64,000 bases of DNA from Actinomadura barringtoniae (GCF_017573505.1 NZ_JAGEOJ010000007.1:248001-312000), one strand, 5' to 3'. Counted from the first letter of the stretch, positions 37,966-46,494 are shown. Notes: generated by a model from the sequence alone, not told the origin. A program made the numbers and translations.

Positions 37966-38595
37966 ATGTCTGAGAAGGTCAACCCCCCACGGCGGTACGA
38001 CTCCAGCCGGCGGCGCGCCCAGGCGGCGCGGACCAGGCAGGACATCCTGGACGCGGCACGCGACTCCTTCGTCGAGCGAGGCTTCGGCGGCACCACACTG
38101 TCCGGCGTCGCCAAGGCGGCCGGGGTGGCGGTCGAGACGATCTACCGGTCCTTCGACGGGAAGGCGGGGCTGTTCTGCGAGGTGGTCGAGGACGCGTCGC
38201 TGACCCGGCTGCGGCCGGAGTACGAGGCGATCCTCGACGAGCCCGACCCGCGCCGCCGGCTGGCGATCTACGCGGCAGCCCAGCCCGCGGTCCAGGCCCG
38301 GATCGGCCCGCTGATCCGGGTCCTGAACGAGGCGTCGGCGGCCGACACGGAGATCCAGAAGATCTCCGACGACCTCCAGCAGCAGCGGCTGGCGGGCATG
38401 GAACGCCTCGCCCGGCTCCTCGACGAGGCGGGCGTGCTGCGTGCGGGCCTGACCGTCGAGGACGCCCGCGACGTCCTCTGGACGATCACCTCCAACGCCA
38501 CCCACGACCTGCTGGTGACCCGCCGCGGCTGGACCGGCGAGCACTACGGCGCATGGCTCGGCGACACCCTCGCCCGCCTCCTCCTGACCGACTGA
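37966..38595 (+). CDS. TetR family transcriptional regulator
   Basis: This 209-residue protein has the DNA-binding domain RQDILDAARDSFVERGFGGT, SGVAKAAGVAVETIYRSFDGK, then a helical ligand domain (LIRVLNEASAADTEIQKISD) typical of the class. Divergent from DUF1772, it presumably represses that gene and itself. The effector is unknown. Confidence 0.9.
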   Translation: MSEKVNPPRRYDSSRRRAQAARTRQDILDAARDSFVERGFGGTTLSGVAKAAGVAVETIYRSFDGKAGLFCEVVEDASLTRLRPEYEAILDEPDPRRRLAIYAAAQPAVQARIGPLIRVLNEASAADTEIQKISDDLQQQRLAGMERLARLLDEAGVLRAGLTVEDARDVLWTITSNATHDLLVTRRGWTGEHYGAWLGDTLARLLLTD

Positions 38596-38633
38596 CCGGC
38601 CCCGCGCCCCAAGGCCGGTCCGGGCTCGCGCGC

Positions 38634-39080
38634 TTAGAGGGGCGTGCCGTTCACGACGAGGGCGACGTCGATGTTGCCGCGCGTGGCGTTGGAGTACGGG
38701 CACACCTGGTGGGCGGCGCGGACCAGCTCGGCGGCACGGTCGCCGGCCTCGATCGAGGGCAGCGTGACGTCGAGCTCGGCGCTCAGCCGGAACGTCCCGT
38801 CGCCGTTCGGCACGAGGCCGACCCGCGCGTCGATCTCCGCGTCGTCGCTCTCCAGCCCCTTCGCCTTGCCGATCATCGACAGCACCGTTCCGAAACAGGC
38901 CGCGTAGCCGACGGCGAACAGCTGCTCGGGGTTGGTGCCGTCGCCGTTGCCGCCCATCTCTTTCGGCATGCGCAGCTTCAGGTCCAGGTGGCCGTCGGCG
39001 GTCGTGCCCCGCCCCTGCGCGCGCCCGCCCGTCACGCGCGCCTCGGCCGTGTACAGCGCCTTGGTGATGTCCGTCGCCAT
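38634..39080 (-). CDS. ohr: Organic hydroperoxide resistance protein (Ohr/OsmC)
   Basis: This 148-residue Ohr-type peroxidase starts MATDITKALYTAEARVTGGR, the usual Ohr N-terminus. The two catalytic cysteines are Cys62 (YAACFGTVL) and Cys127 (HQVCPYSNATRGN). It reduces organic peroxides with lipoyl or thiol donors in the cytoplasm. The usual OhrR (MarR) neighbour is absent. It is divergent from a luciferase-like oxidoreductase with an AT-rich control region between them. Confidence 0.95.
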   Translation of the reverse strand: MATDITKALYTAEARVTGGRAQGRGTTADGHLDLKLRMPKEMGGNGDGTNPEQLFAVGYAACFGTVLSMIGKAKGLESDDAEIDARVGLVPNGDGTFRLSAELDVTLPSIEAGDRAAELVRAAHQVCPYSNATRGNIDVALVVNGTPL

Positions 39081-39103
39081 GTCCGTCTCCTCGGTCCAGT
39101 TTC

Positions 39104-39128
39104 TTGATTTGGAAGCTAGTACTTCAAA
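39104..39128. promoter_or_regulatory. Imperfect inverted repeat between ohr and the oxidoreductase gene
   Basis: GGAAG-CTAGTA-CTTC (around 39111-39125), flanked by TTT and AAA runs, forms an AT-rich inverted repeat in the 77-bp divergent gap. It could be a site for a redox-sensing regulator such as the HxlR protein encoded at 40757; this is only a positional guess. Confidence 0.4.
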
Positions 39129-39157
39129 AACAGGAAGTAAAGATCTACGCTGACGGC

Positions 39158-40093
39158 ATGACGGAACAACTTCAGGTCGGCTTCCTGCTGCCGACCCGGG
39201 ACCGGATCGTCCTCGGCGACCACGACGTGGGCCCCCTGATCCGGCTGGCGCGGCGCGCCGAGGAGCTCGGGTTCGACTCGGTGTGGGCGGGCGACAGCCC
39301 GGTGACCAGGCAGCGCGCGGACGTGCTGACGCTCCTGCCCGCCATCGCCGCGGTCACCGAACGGGTCACGCTCGGCACGGCGGTGCTGCTGCCCGCGCTC
39401 CGCCACCCGATCCCCCTCGCGCACCAGCTCGCCACGATCGACCGGATCGCGGACGGGCGACTGATCGCGGGCATGGGCGGCGGCTTCCCCAACCCGGCCA
39501 CCGCGGCCCAGTTCGAGGCGATCGGCGTCGACTTCAGGACGCGGGTGAGCCGCCTGGAGGAGTCGATCGAGGCGATGCGGCGGCTGTGGACCGAGGACGC
39601 GGTCACGTTCGAGGGCCGCCACTTCCGCTTCGAGGACATCACCGTCGCGCCCAAGCCCGTTCAGCAGGGCGGCCCGCCGGTCTGGCTCGCGGGCGGCGGC
39701 GAACGGGCGATGCGGAGGGTCGGCCGGATCGCCGACGGCTGGCTCCCCTACCCGCCGCGGTGGGAGACCTATGTCGAGGAGCGGGCCGTCCTGCCGCCGA
39801 ACGTCACGCCCGCGTTGTACGCGACGGTCTGTCTCGACGACGATCCCGAACGCGGGCGGAAGCGGCTCCGGACCAGCATCGAGCGCTACTACAACAACCC
39901 GCTGGAGGTCATCGAGTCGATCCAGGCGATGTACGCGGGGCCGCCCGAGGGCGTGCGGGAGTGGCTTGGTCGCTATGTCGACTCGGGTGCGCGGCACGTG
40001 GTCATCCGGCTTGCGGTCGACGACCACGAGGCGGCCCTCGGCGAGTTCGCCGAACGGGTCCTGCCTCTCGTCCGGGAAGGTGTGCGCTCATGA
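39158..40093 (+). CDS. LLM class F420-dependent oxidoreductase
   Basis: This 311-residue luciferase-like barrel has LQVGFLLPTRDR, AEELGFDSVWAGDSPV, ERVTLGTAVLLPALRHPIPL, GRLIAGMGGGFPN and RHFRFEDITVAPKPVQ. These are characteristic of F420-dependent flavin-type enzymes (N5,N10-methylene-H4MPT reductase-like). It probably reduces or oxidises an unknown organic compound with F420. The next gene overlaps by 4 bases, and an HxlR regulator follows, so the three form an operon. Confidence 0.92.
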   Translation: MTEQLQVGFLLPTRDRIVLGDHDVGPLIRLARRAEELGFDSVWAGDSPVTRQRADVLTLLPAIAAVTERVTLGTAVLLPALRHPIPLAHQLATIDRIADGRLIAGMGGGFPNPATAAQFEAIGVDFRTRVSRLEESIEAMRRLWTEDAVTFEGRHFRFEDITVAPKPVQQGGPPVWLAGGGERAMRRVGRIADGWLPYPPRWETYVEERAVLPPNVTPALYATVCLDDDPERGRKRLRTSIERYYNNPLEVIESIQAMYAGPPEGVREWLGRYVDSGARHVVIRLAVDDHEAALGEFAERVLPLVREGVRS

Positions 40094-40752
40094 CGTTCGT
40101 ACTGGTGCACGGCGCCTGGCATGGGGCGTGGACGTGGGACCGCGTCGTTCCGCTGCTCGGGTCCGAGGCGGTCACCCCGGAGCTGAGGCTGAGCGGCGGC
40201 CTGGAGGACGACGTCAAGGACGTCCTGGCCGCCCTGGACGAGGTGGACGGCGAGGTGATCCTGGTCGGCCACAGCTACGGCGGCATGGTCGTACGGCAGG
40301 CCGCCGATCAGCGCCCCGAGAAGGTCGGGCACATCGTCCTGGTCGAGGGCTGGGCCGGACCCGACGGCTCGGCGCTCTTCGACCTGGCTCCCGAGTGGTT
40401 CGTGGACGGACTGCGATCGCTGGCCGGGGAGGACGGGGTGATCCCGGCGCTGCCCCCGCAGATGGTCGGCGTCGAGGACCCCGGCGACGTCAGGTGGCTG
40501 GAGGGGCTCCTCTGCCCGCAGCCGCTCAGGTCGTTCACCGAACCGACGCGGCTCACCGGCGCCGTCGACCGCATCCCCGGAACGGCCATCTTCGGCCGGG
40601 CCCAGACCCTGCCGTTCGCCGACCTCGGCCGGGCACTCGGCTACGAGGCGATCGCGATGGACGGACCGCACGACATGATGATCACTCACCCCGAGGCCCT
40701 CGCCGCGCACCTGCGCGGGATCGGGGACCGGCGGGCCGCGACCCTAGAATGA
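40090..40752 (+). CDS. Alpha/beta hydrolase
   Basis: This 220-residue alpha/beta hydrolase has the oxyanion region LVHGAWHGAWTWD, the nucleophile elbow GHSYGG (Ser62) and a C-terminal His in DGPHDMMI. The type resembles plant and bacterial small esterases. Substrate unknown. It is coupled by ATGA to the luciferase-like gene and is followed after 4 bases by an HxlR gene. Confidence 0.92.
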   Translation: MTFVLVHGAWHGAWTWDRVVPLLGSEAVTPELRLSGGLEDDVKDVLAALDEVDGEVILVGHSYGGMVVRQAADQRPEKVGHIVLVEGWAGPDGSALFDLAPEWFVDGLRSLAGEDGVIPALPPQMVGVEDPGDVRWLEGLLCPQPLRSFTEPTRLTGAVDRIPGTAIFGRAQTLPFADLGRALGYEAIAMDGPHDMMITHPEALAAHLRGIGDRRAATLE

Positions 40753-40756
40753 CGAC

Positions 40757-41425
40757 GTGGAACAGCGGTCGTACAACCAGTTCTGCGCCACCGCGCGCAC
40801 CCTCGACATCGTCGGGGAACGCTGGACGCTGCTCCTCATCCGCGAGCTGCTGACCGGCCCGAAGCGCTTCGGCGACCTGCAGAAGAGCCTGCGCGGCCTC
40901 GGCACCGGCCTGCTTTCCGCGCGGCTCAAGCAGCTCGAACGCGACGGCCTCGCCCGCAAGATCACGCTGCCGGCCCCGGCCCGTACCCCTGCCTACGCCC
41001 TCACCGAGGCGGGCGAGGAGCTCGGGCCGGCGGTCATGGCGCTCGCCGGCTGGGGCATGAAGTGGGCGATGGGGGAGCGCCGCGAGAGCGAGACGTTCAA
41101 CCCCGGATGGTCGGTGCTCGGGCTGCGGGCCTGCTTCGTCCCCGAGGCGTCCGCCGGGCTGCGCGCGACGTACGAGTTCCGGGTCGGCGACGAGATCTTC
41201 CACGCCGACATCGACGACGGCACGGTCGAGACCCTGCACGGACCGGCCCAGCATCCCGACGTCGTCATCGAGACCACCGAGGACGTTCTGGTCGACATGG
41301 CGGCGGGCACGGCGGGCCTGGGAGAGGCGCTGAAGAACGGCGCCGCCACCGCCGAGGGCGATACCGAACTCATCAAGCAGCTGGGCAATCTGTTCGTCTG
41401 GCCCGCCACGAAAGAACGGCATTGA
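40757..41425 (+). CDS. HxlR family regulator with SCP2-like C-terminal domain
   Basis: This 222-residue protein has the HxlR winged helix (CATARTLDIVGERWTLLLIR, RLKQLERDGLARKITLPAPA). The second domain from about residue 120 (FVPEASAGLRATYEFRVGDE, DVVIETTEDVLVDMAAG) looks like an SCP2/sterol-carrier fold and may bind a lipid-like ligand. HxlR proteins respond to aldehydes or redox signals. The start is a GTG. It may control its own operon or the divergent ohr. Confidence 0.88.
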   Translation: MEQRSYNQFCATARTLDIVGERWTLLLIRELLTGPKRFGDLQKSLRGLGTGLLSARLKQLERDGLARKITLPAPARTPAYALTEAGEELGPAVMALAGWGMKWAMGERRESETFNPGWSVLGLRACFVPEASAGLRATYEFRVGDEIFHADIDDGTVETLHGPAQHPDVVIETTEDVLVDMAAGTAGLGEALKNGAATAEGDTELIKQLGNLFVWPATKERH

Positions 41426-41444
41426 AAAAGTCCCAGAAAAGGGG

Positions 41445-41475
41445 TTGACGGATCCGGGGCGTCGGTAGGTATTAT
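41445..41475 (+). promoter_or_regulatory. Vegetative-type promoter for the small basic protein
   Basis: TTGACG (41445-41450) and TATTAT (41470-41475) are 19 bases apart; shifted -10 readings give 17. The contrast with the GC-rich surroundings and the good hexamers make this one of the clearest promoters in the window. Confidence 0.68.
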
Positions 41476-41482
41476 CTCCGGC

Positions 41483-41726
41483 ATGGAGTCCTGATTCCTT
41501 CGGTTGAGCACAGTCGCCGCTCCGCGCGACCCGCTCCCATCTCGCAGCCCTAGGGCACACCCGTATCGCTTCGTGAGCACACCCATGCGCTGAGCTTGGG
41601 CTCGTGCCGCGTTTCGGGCCGCCTCGGGCCCTGTCACCCTTTTCTTCGGTTCGCCGCGAGCTCTACACGTTCTTCACTTGAGCTCTATTCGGCGACCATT
41701 CCTGCCTGACCGGAGGTGGTTTCTTC
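41483..41726 (+). other. Long leader with a possible leaderless mini-ORF before the 51-residue gene
   Basis: From the expected transcription start near 41482 to the ATG at 41727 there are about 245 bases without a gene. The leader begins with ATGGAGTCCTGA (M-E-S-stop, 41483-41494), which could be a leaderless mini-ORF. Further down are two copies of GAGCTCTA (41658-41665, 41680-41687). Its length suggests RNA-level control, but no known riboswitch was recognised. Confidence 0.5.
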
Positions 41727-41882
41727 ATGCGTGCCAATGACCACAACGACGCCCTCGCCAAACTGGTGCAGAAGAAGGGCAAGAAGCGCAATTTCGAGCA
41801 GAAGTCCGCGGCGTTCAACCGCGGGGCGGGCCGCCGCAACGCACGGCAGATGCCCACCCGCCAGCTGAACCGAGGCCGCTGA
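41727..41882 (+). CDS. Small basic protein of 51 residues
   Basis: The ATG at 41727 has GGAGG 10 bases upstream. The protein is short and strongly basic: KLVQKKGKKRNFEQKSAAFN, then GAGRRNARQMPTRQLNRGR. It has no membrane segment. The family is not recognised; the composition suits RNA or ribosome binding. It has its own promoter, a long leader and a strong terminator, so it is a self-contained, probably well expressed unit. Confidence 0.75.
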   Translation: MRANDHNDALAKLVQKKGKKRNFEQKSAAFNRGAGRRNARQMPTRQLNRGR

Positions 41883-41906
41883 CCGCAGGCCTCCCGCGGC
41901 GACCGA

Positions 41907-41941
41907 ACGGGGCCCGGCTCACTCCCCGAGCCGGGCCCCGT
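41907..41941 (+). terminator. Intrinsic-type terminator of the 51-residue gene
   Basis: A perfect 14-bp stem (ACGGGGCCCGGCTC, 41907-41920, with GAGCCGGGCCCCGT, 41928-41941) has a 7-base loop 24 bases after the stop. There is no long T-run. It also lies beyond the end of the convergent small gene at 41966. Confidence 0.85.
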
Positions 41942-41965
41942 CCCCATGCCGTCCTGACGCGGAGG

Positions 41966-42151
41966 TCAGGGCGACTCGGACGCGTGGGTGGTCTTGGTGC
42001 CCGTCAGGTTCGACAGCGGGCTTTCGGGCGCCGGGATCGCGGCCCCCGCCGCGACCATGCCGAGCAGGAGCGTCACCAGGACGAGCCGCCGCCGCGTTCG
42101 CCCCCGGCCGGCCTCACCTGCGCCGTGGGTGTGTGCGTCGTGCCCGTTCAT
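41966..42151 (-). CDS. Small membrane or secreted protein of 61 residues
   Basis: The protein has a His/Gly-rich N-terminus, an Arg-rich stretch, one hydrophobic segment (LVLVTLLLGMVAAGAAIPA) and a short tail with Ser/Thr. GGAGG lies 6 bases before the ATG, supporting translation. The family is not recognised. Confidence 0.55.
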   Translation of the reverse strand: MNGHDAHTHGAGEAGRGRTRRRLVLVTLLLGMVAAGAAIPAPESPLSNLTGTKTTHASESP

Positions 42152-42276
42152 CGCCGGCCTCCTGCCCGATCGTTCTTTCCGTGTAGGCCTTCAAACTACG
42201 GAACGGCGGGCCTCCCTCACTACCGGTTCAGCACCCCAAGTGAGGGTGGGGTTACCCCCACCCCGATTGAGCTGCG

Positions 42277-42741
42277 ATGCTCTTGCGCGTGCCGATTCCC
42301 AGAGCCGTCGCCGTGGTCGTCGACGGCCCCCGAGTCTTGATCATGAAGCGCTTTCGCGTCCGGGAGTCCCCGGCGGACTGCGCCTTCTGCACCAGCACGG
42401 ATGCGGTCTGTCCCGGCCACCACTACGCGATCCTGCCCGGCGGTCACGTCGAGGAGGGCGAGACCGCCGAGGAGGCGGCCGTACGCGAGCTGACCGAGGA
42501 GACCACCCTCGAAGGGCGGATCGACCGCCTCTGGTGGACGGGCCGCCACAACGAACGGCCCGCCTCGTACTTCCTCATGACCGAGGTGACCGGCACCCCG
42601 TCGCTGTCGGGTCCGGAAGCCGTCGCGAACGGCCCGGGGAACACCTTCGAGCTGATGTGGGCGGAGGCGGGCGACTTCGAGGCGGTCAACCTCTTCCCCG
42701 TCGACATCCGCGAACCGCTCGCCCGCCTGCTGGAGGTGTAG
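42277..42741 (+). CDS. Nudix hydrolase with an inserted Cys/His cluster
   Basis: This 154-residue protein has the Nudix box GGHVEEGETAEEAAVRELTE followed by ETTL. The catalytic REUxEE is intact, while the usual Gly after it is Thr. Before the box lies CAFCTSTDAVCPGHH (Cys35, Cys38, Cys45, His48, His49), a possible zinc site. Nudix enzymes cleave nucleoside diphosphates linked to other groups; the substrate here is unknown. A start at the GTG 12 bases later is possible. Confidence 0.9.
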   Translation: MLLRVPIPRAVAVVVDGPRVLIMKRFRVRESPADCAFCTSTDAVCPGHHYAILPGGHVEEGETAEEAAVRELTEETTLEGRIDRLWWTGRHNERPASYFLMTEVTGTPSLSGPEAVANGPGNTFELMWAEAGDFEAVNLFPVDIREPLARLLEV

Positions 42742-42852
42742 CGGGCTACACCATCGTTTGGGGAGCACGCCCCGATGAGGGCGAAGGCCTTGGTCGACCA
42801 GGCTGGAGCCATCGCTTCAACCCCGCTTCAACCCCCAACGATGGAGACAGCC

Positions 42853-43017
42853 ATGAAGAACCTGCTCTGGGTCGTGCTCGCCGGATGCCTCGCCGTGAAC
42901 GCGTTCGTCAGCACCACGTCCGGCGGGGCCACGCAGCTCGTCATCAGCATCATCACCGGCGTGGGCGTGATCCTGTCCGGCGTGGGCCTGTGGATGCTCC
43001 GCACCCGCCGCTCCTAA
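42853..43017 (+). CDS. Small membrane protein of 54 residues
   Basis: There are two predicted helices: LLWVVLAGCLAVNAFVST and LVISIITGVGVILSGVGLWM, separated by a short loop, with a basic end. Length, clear hydrophobic pattern and the leading ATG (after GGAGACAGCC) support a real gene. The family is not recognised. Confidence 0.65.
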   Translation: MKNLLWVVLAGCLAVNAFVSTTSGGATQLVISIITGVGVILSGVGLWMLRTRRS

Positions 43018-43082
43018 CACCTGCCGCTCTTAACGTTCAACGCTCTTAAGAAGCTCTTACGGGGCCGCCCCAGAGTGCGGGG

Positions 43083-45035
43083 ATGGTTCGTACGAGATTC
43101 CTCAAGAGCACGGCGGGGGCGGCGGCGCTCGCCGGCCTGGCGTCGGCGTGCAACGCCTCGACGATCGCGAACGCCGCCAACGAGAGCAAGGTCAAGGTGG
43201 CGGGCCGCCAGGTCGTGGTCCCGCTGGCGAACGGCGAGGCCCGGGTCGACGTCGGAACGCTCGGCGTGACCGCGCGCACCAAGGACGGCCGCGGCACGGT
43301 TCTGTCGGATCCGGCGAACGGCCTAGGCGCCCCGGGCACGGTGTCGGAGAAGGACGGGACCGCCAGCTGGTCGTACCCGCAGAAGGGCCTCACGGTCACC
43401 GCCCGGTCGGAGCGAGGACGGCTGCTGATGGACGTGCGGTCGTCCCAGAACGGCGATCTCACCTGGCCGACCACCGGGACGGACAAGGCCACCTCGCGCC
43501 TGGCCGTGCCGACCTCCGAGGGGCTCGGAATCCCGGTGAACGATCCGTTCTGGAACTCTTCCAAGGGCAAGCTCGCGGGCGAGGACATCGCCATGGCGGG
43601 CGGGCTGACGATGCCGTTCTGGGGCTACAACCTCGGCTCGTACGGGGTGAGCTACATCGTCCCGACCGACATCGGAACGAACCTGAAGTTCCTCTCCCAG
43701 GGCGGGCGGCTGCACGGCCAGACCACCCACACGTTCGCCAAGGGAAACTCCACGCAGGCCTACACCGTCGCCTTCTCCCTCACCGACGCCTCGCCCGTCG
43801 CGTCCGCCACCGACTACCGCCGCTGGATGTCCGAGCACGGCCAACTCGGGTCGTTGCAGCGCAAGATGAAGCAGAACCCCGAGGTGGGCAAGCTGGCAGG
43901 GGCGTTCCACGCCTACCTGTGGGGAGACGCGCTCACGGCCAAGGGCGTGCAGGAAATGAAGCGCCTGGGCCTGAATCGCATGTGGCTCGGCTACGACGCC
44001 AACGACAACCCCATGAAGGCCGACGCCGTCGCAGCGGCCAAGAAGGCGGGCTACCTGGTCGGTCCTTACGACTCGTTCGCCAATGCCCAGGATCCGAAGA
44101 CCGCCGACAACCCGTCCTCCAAGTGGCCCGACAAGGTCTACCCGGACGGCTGCGTCATCGACTACACGGGCAAGCCCAAGCCCGGCTTCGGAGGGCGAGG
44201 CTGCTACCTCAGCTCCGAATACCTTGCTCAGCAGGAGTCCGAGCATCACTACATGGCCGACCGTACGAAGGCCTTCACCGGCAACGGCGCCAACAGCTAC
44301 TTCCTGGACGTGGACGCCGCCGGGGAGCTGTGGCGGGACTTCAGCAAGACGCACCCCATGACCGAGGCGAAGGACCGCGCCAACCGCGTCGCGCGCATGA
44401 AGAAGCTGTCCGATCGCTTCGTTCTGGGTTCGGAGAACGCGGGTGCCTGGGCCAACCAGGACATCGCCTTCGACCACGGTGCCCTCACCGAGTCGACCAA
44501 CTACCTCTGGCCGCTGCAGAAGGACAAGGAGTACTGGGGCGCCTACTACCCCGACAACGCACCCAAGTTCTTCTTCAAGCCGATCACTCTGCCTGCGGAC
44601 GCGACCAAGGGCATGTACGACCCCGCCTACCGCCTGCCGCTGTACGAGACGGTCCTGCACGACTCGGTGGTCAACCTGGACCGCTGGGAGCTGTCGTACT
44701 ACAAGCTCGCCAACGTGCAGAAGACGAGGGCCCTGCTCGGGATGCTCTACAACACCCCGCTCAACTTCAACCTGGACGGCCCGACGTTGAAGCAGCACGG
44801 CGCTGAGATCGCCAAGCTGCAGCACTTCTTCGAGCCCCTGCACAAGGCCGCCGCCACCAAGCCGATGACCGGCTTCCAGTGGCTGACTCCCGACCGCCTC
44901 GTGCAACGCACGACGTTCGGCGGCGACGCGCTCACCGTGACCGCCAACTTCGGCAAGACCGCCTACCAGGGCCTGCCCGGCGGCTGCGTACAAGCGAACC
45001 TGCCCGGCAAGGCCCCGCAGCGCCTCTGCCCCTAG
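43083..45035 (+). CDS. Secreted glycoside-hydrolase-like protein, 650 residues
   Basis: The N-terminus MVRTRFLKSTAGAAALAGLA is a signal peptide; it resembles a Tat signal (RRxFLK) but the second Arg is Thr. A weak lipobox (ASAC) precedes Cys23, so lipid anchoring is possible. Residues ~35-260 are beta-rich. From ~270 the sequence looks like a barrel of GH101-like type (LNRMWLGYDAND, YLVGPYDSFANAQDP, YFLDVDAAGELW, SENAGAW). Acidic residues in the last blocks would be catalytic candidates. Glycosidase activity is likely but family and sugar are uncertain. The last 4 bases overlap the convergent SDR gene. Confidence 0.75.
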   Translation: MVRTRFLKSTAGAAALAGLASACNASTIANAANESKVKVAGRQVVVPLANGEARVDVGTLGVTARTKDGRGTVLSDPANGLGAPGTVSEKDGTASWSYPQKGLTVTARSERGRLLMDVRSSQNGDLTWPTTGTDKATSRLAVPTSEGLGIPVNDPFWNSSKGKLAGEDIAMAGGLTMPFWGYNLGSYGVSYIVPTDIGTNLKFLSQGGRLHGQTTHTFAKGNSTQAYTVAFSLTDASPVASATDYRRWMSEHGQLGSLQRKMKQNPEVGKLAGAFHAYLWGDALTAKGVQEMKRLGLNRMWLGYDANDNPMKADAVAAAKKAGYLVGPYDSFANAQDPKTADNPSSKWPDKVYPDGCVIDYTGKPKPGFGGRGCYLSSEYLAQQESEHHYMADRTKAFTGNGANSYFLDVDAAGELWRDFSKTHPMTEAKDRANRVARMKKLSDRFVLGSENAGAWANQDIAFDHGALTESTNYLWPLQKDKEYWGAYYPDNAPKFFFKPITLPADATKGMYDPAYRLPLYETVLHDSVVNLDRWELSYYKLANVQKTRALLGMLYNTPLNFNLDGPTLKQHGAEIAKLQHFFEPLHKAAATKPMTGFQWLTPDRLVQRTTFGGDALTVTANFGKTAYQGLPGGCVQANLPGKAPQRLCP

Positions 45036-45814
45036 GCGGTCTTGATGACCCCGCCGTCGATGATGTGATCGGAGCCGTTCGTGCTCGCCGCGAGCGGGGA
45101 GGCCAGGTAGGCGATGAGCGTGGCGACCTCGTCGGGCTCGATGAGCCGCCCCGTGGTCATCCCCATCGTGGCGGGCAGGGCGGCCACCAGCTGCTCCCGT
45201 TCCATGCCCATGGACGCGGCGAGCCCGGCGCCGTAACCGTCGGACGACTCCCACATCGCGGTCCGCACGGGGCCGGGCGACACGGTGTTGACCCGGACCC
45301 CCTGCGGCCCGAACTCCTCCGCCAGGGCCTTGCCCAGCGCCGTCAGCGCGGCCTTGGCGGTGGTGTAGGGAACGGGACCCGCCTTCGGGAGCCGCGCCCC
45401 GATCGACGACACGTTCACGACGGCGCCGCCGCTCTCCAGCAGGCTCGGCATCGCGGCACGCGTCATCCGGACGGCGGCGAAGAGGTTGAGCCCGTAGATC
45501 TCCTCCCACTGCTCATCCTCGAAGGCGAGGAAGCCGCCGGCCGCGGCCCCGTCACCGCCGCCCACGTTGTTGACCAGCACGTCGAGGCCGCCGAGCTCGG
45601 CCAGGGCCGTCTCGGTCAGCGTGCGGACTCCGTCCGGGGAGCCGAGATCGGCCGACACCGTGATCGCGCCGGTCTCCTTCAGCTCGGGCGGGGTGCTGCG
45701 CGCCGCGGCGACCACCCGTACGCCCTCCGCCGTGAGCGTCCGCACGGTGGCCAGGCCGATGCCCTTGCTCGCGCCGGTCACCACGGCGCGCTTGCCGTTC
45801 AGCTGCAGATCCAT
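45032..45814 (-). CDS. SDR family oxidoreductase
   Basis: This 260-residue enzyme has the NAD(P) motif VVTGASKGIG, LVNNVGGG, the catalytic Ser in VVNVSSIGA, Tyr/Lys in PYTTAKAAL, and SPGPVRTAMW. It oxidises or reduces an alcohol/ketone of unknown nature. The ATG at 45814 follows CAGGAGG. It is divergent from a TetR gene with a clear operator between. A paralog lies at 47064 with the same TTGRLxEPxEVA stretch. Confidence 0.94.
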   Translation of the reverse strand: MDLQLNGKRAVVTGASKGIGLATVRTLTAEGVRVVAAARSTPPELKETGAITVSADLGSPDGVRTLTETALAELGGLDVLVNNVGGGDGAAAGGFLAFEDEQWEEIYGLNLFAAVRMTRAAMPSLLESGGAVVNVSSIGARLPKAGPVPYTTAKAALTALGKALAEEFGPQGVRVNTVSPGPVRTAMWESSDGYGAGLAASMGMEREQLVAALPATMGMTTGRLIEPDEVATLIAYLASPLAASTNGSDHIIDGGVIKTA

Positions 45815-45851
45815 GCTTCCTCCTGCGTCACTCAAGATGCGGCAACGCTAT

Positions 45852-45877
45852 TACTTGCAACACTAATGACGCAAGTA
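45852..45877. promoter_or_regulatory. Inverted repeat operator between SDR and TetR genes
   Basis: TACTTGC (45852-45858) and GCAAGTA (45871-45877) are perfect inverted copies, 12 bases apart, in the 98-bp divergent gap. It is the probable binding site of the adjacent TetR. Confidence 0.68.
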
Positions 45878-45912
45878 CGACTGAACAGGTGACTCTGCTG
45901 TACTGTTTTGGG

Positions 45913-46494
45913 GTGACGAACCAGCAGGTGCGCAAGCCTCTCCGCGCGGACGCCGAACGGACGGTCCGCACGATCCTGGACGCCGCCGAACGGGTCCTCT
46001 CCCGCGATCCCGCCGCCACCATGGAGCAGATCGCCGAGGCCGCGGGGGTCGCCCGCACCACCGTTCACCGGCGGTTCGCCACCCGCGAGGCCCTCATGGA
46101 GGCGCTGAACGCCTGGGCGACCGAGCAGTTCGGCGCGGCCATCGACGACGCGTTCTCCGAGACCGCTCCGCCGCTGGTCGTCCTGCACCGGGCGACCGCC
46201 AACGTCCTGCGCGTCAAGCTCGACTGGGGCTTCGCCATGAACCGGGCCGCTGCCTCGTCCGACCCGGAGATCGCCCGCGTGCACGCCGACGTCCAGGACA
46301 AGTGCGGCCGGGTATTCATCCGTGCTCGCGAGGAGGGCCTGCTACGGCCGGACGTCGACGTGGAGTGGGCGCGCCGCTGCTATTACGCCCTCATCCACGA
46401 GGTCACCCAGACCGGCTCGCCGGGAGACGACGTCGACGCCCTCACCACGCTGATCGTCGACACCCTGCTGAACGGCCTGGGCAAGGCCGCCTAG
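45913..46494 (+). CDS. TetR family transcriptional regulator
   Basis: This 193-residue protein has the DNA-binding region TVRTILDAAERVLSRDPAAT, AEAAGVARTTVHRRFATREA. The helical C-terminal domain (WARRCYYALIHEVTQTGSPG) is of the type seen in SDR-linked TetR proteins. A GTG start at 45913 fits the domain start; an upstream in-frame start at 45889 would add 8 odd residues. It probably represses the divergent SDR gene. Confidence 0.9.
   Translation: MTNQQVRKPLRADAERTVRTILDAAERVLSRDPAATMEQIAEAAGVARTTVHRRFATREALMEALNAWATEQFGAAIDDAFSETAPPLVVLHRATANVLRVKLDWGFAMNRAAASSDPEIARVHADVQDKCGRVFIRAREEGLLRPDVDVEWARRCYYALIHEVTQTGSPGDDVDALTTLIVDTLLNGLGKAA

Noticed and set aside
41658..41687. Two GAGCTCTA copies as a riboswitch or tRNA-like element
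   Set aside because: No conserved stem arrangement or cloverleaf could be drawn around them; kept only as part of the leader description.
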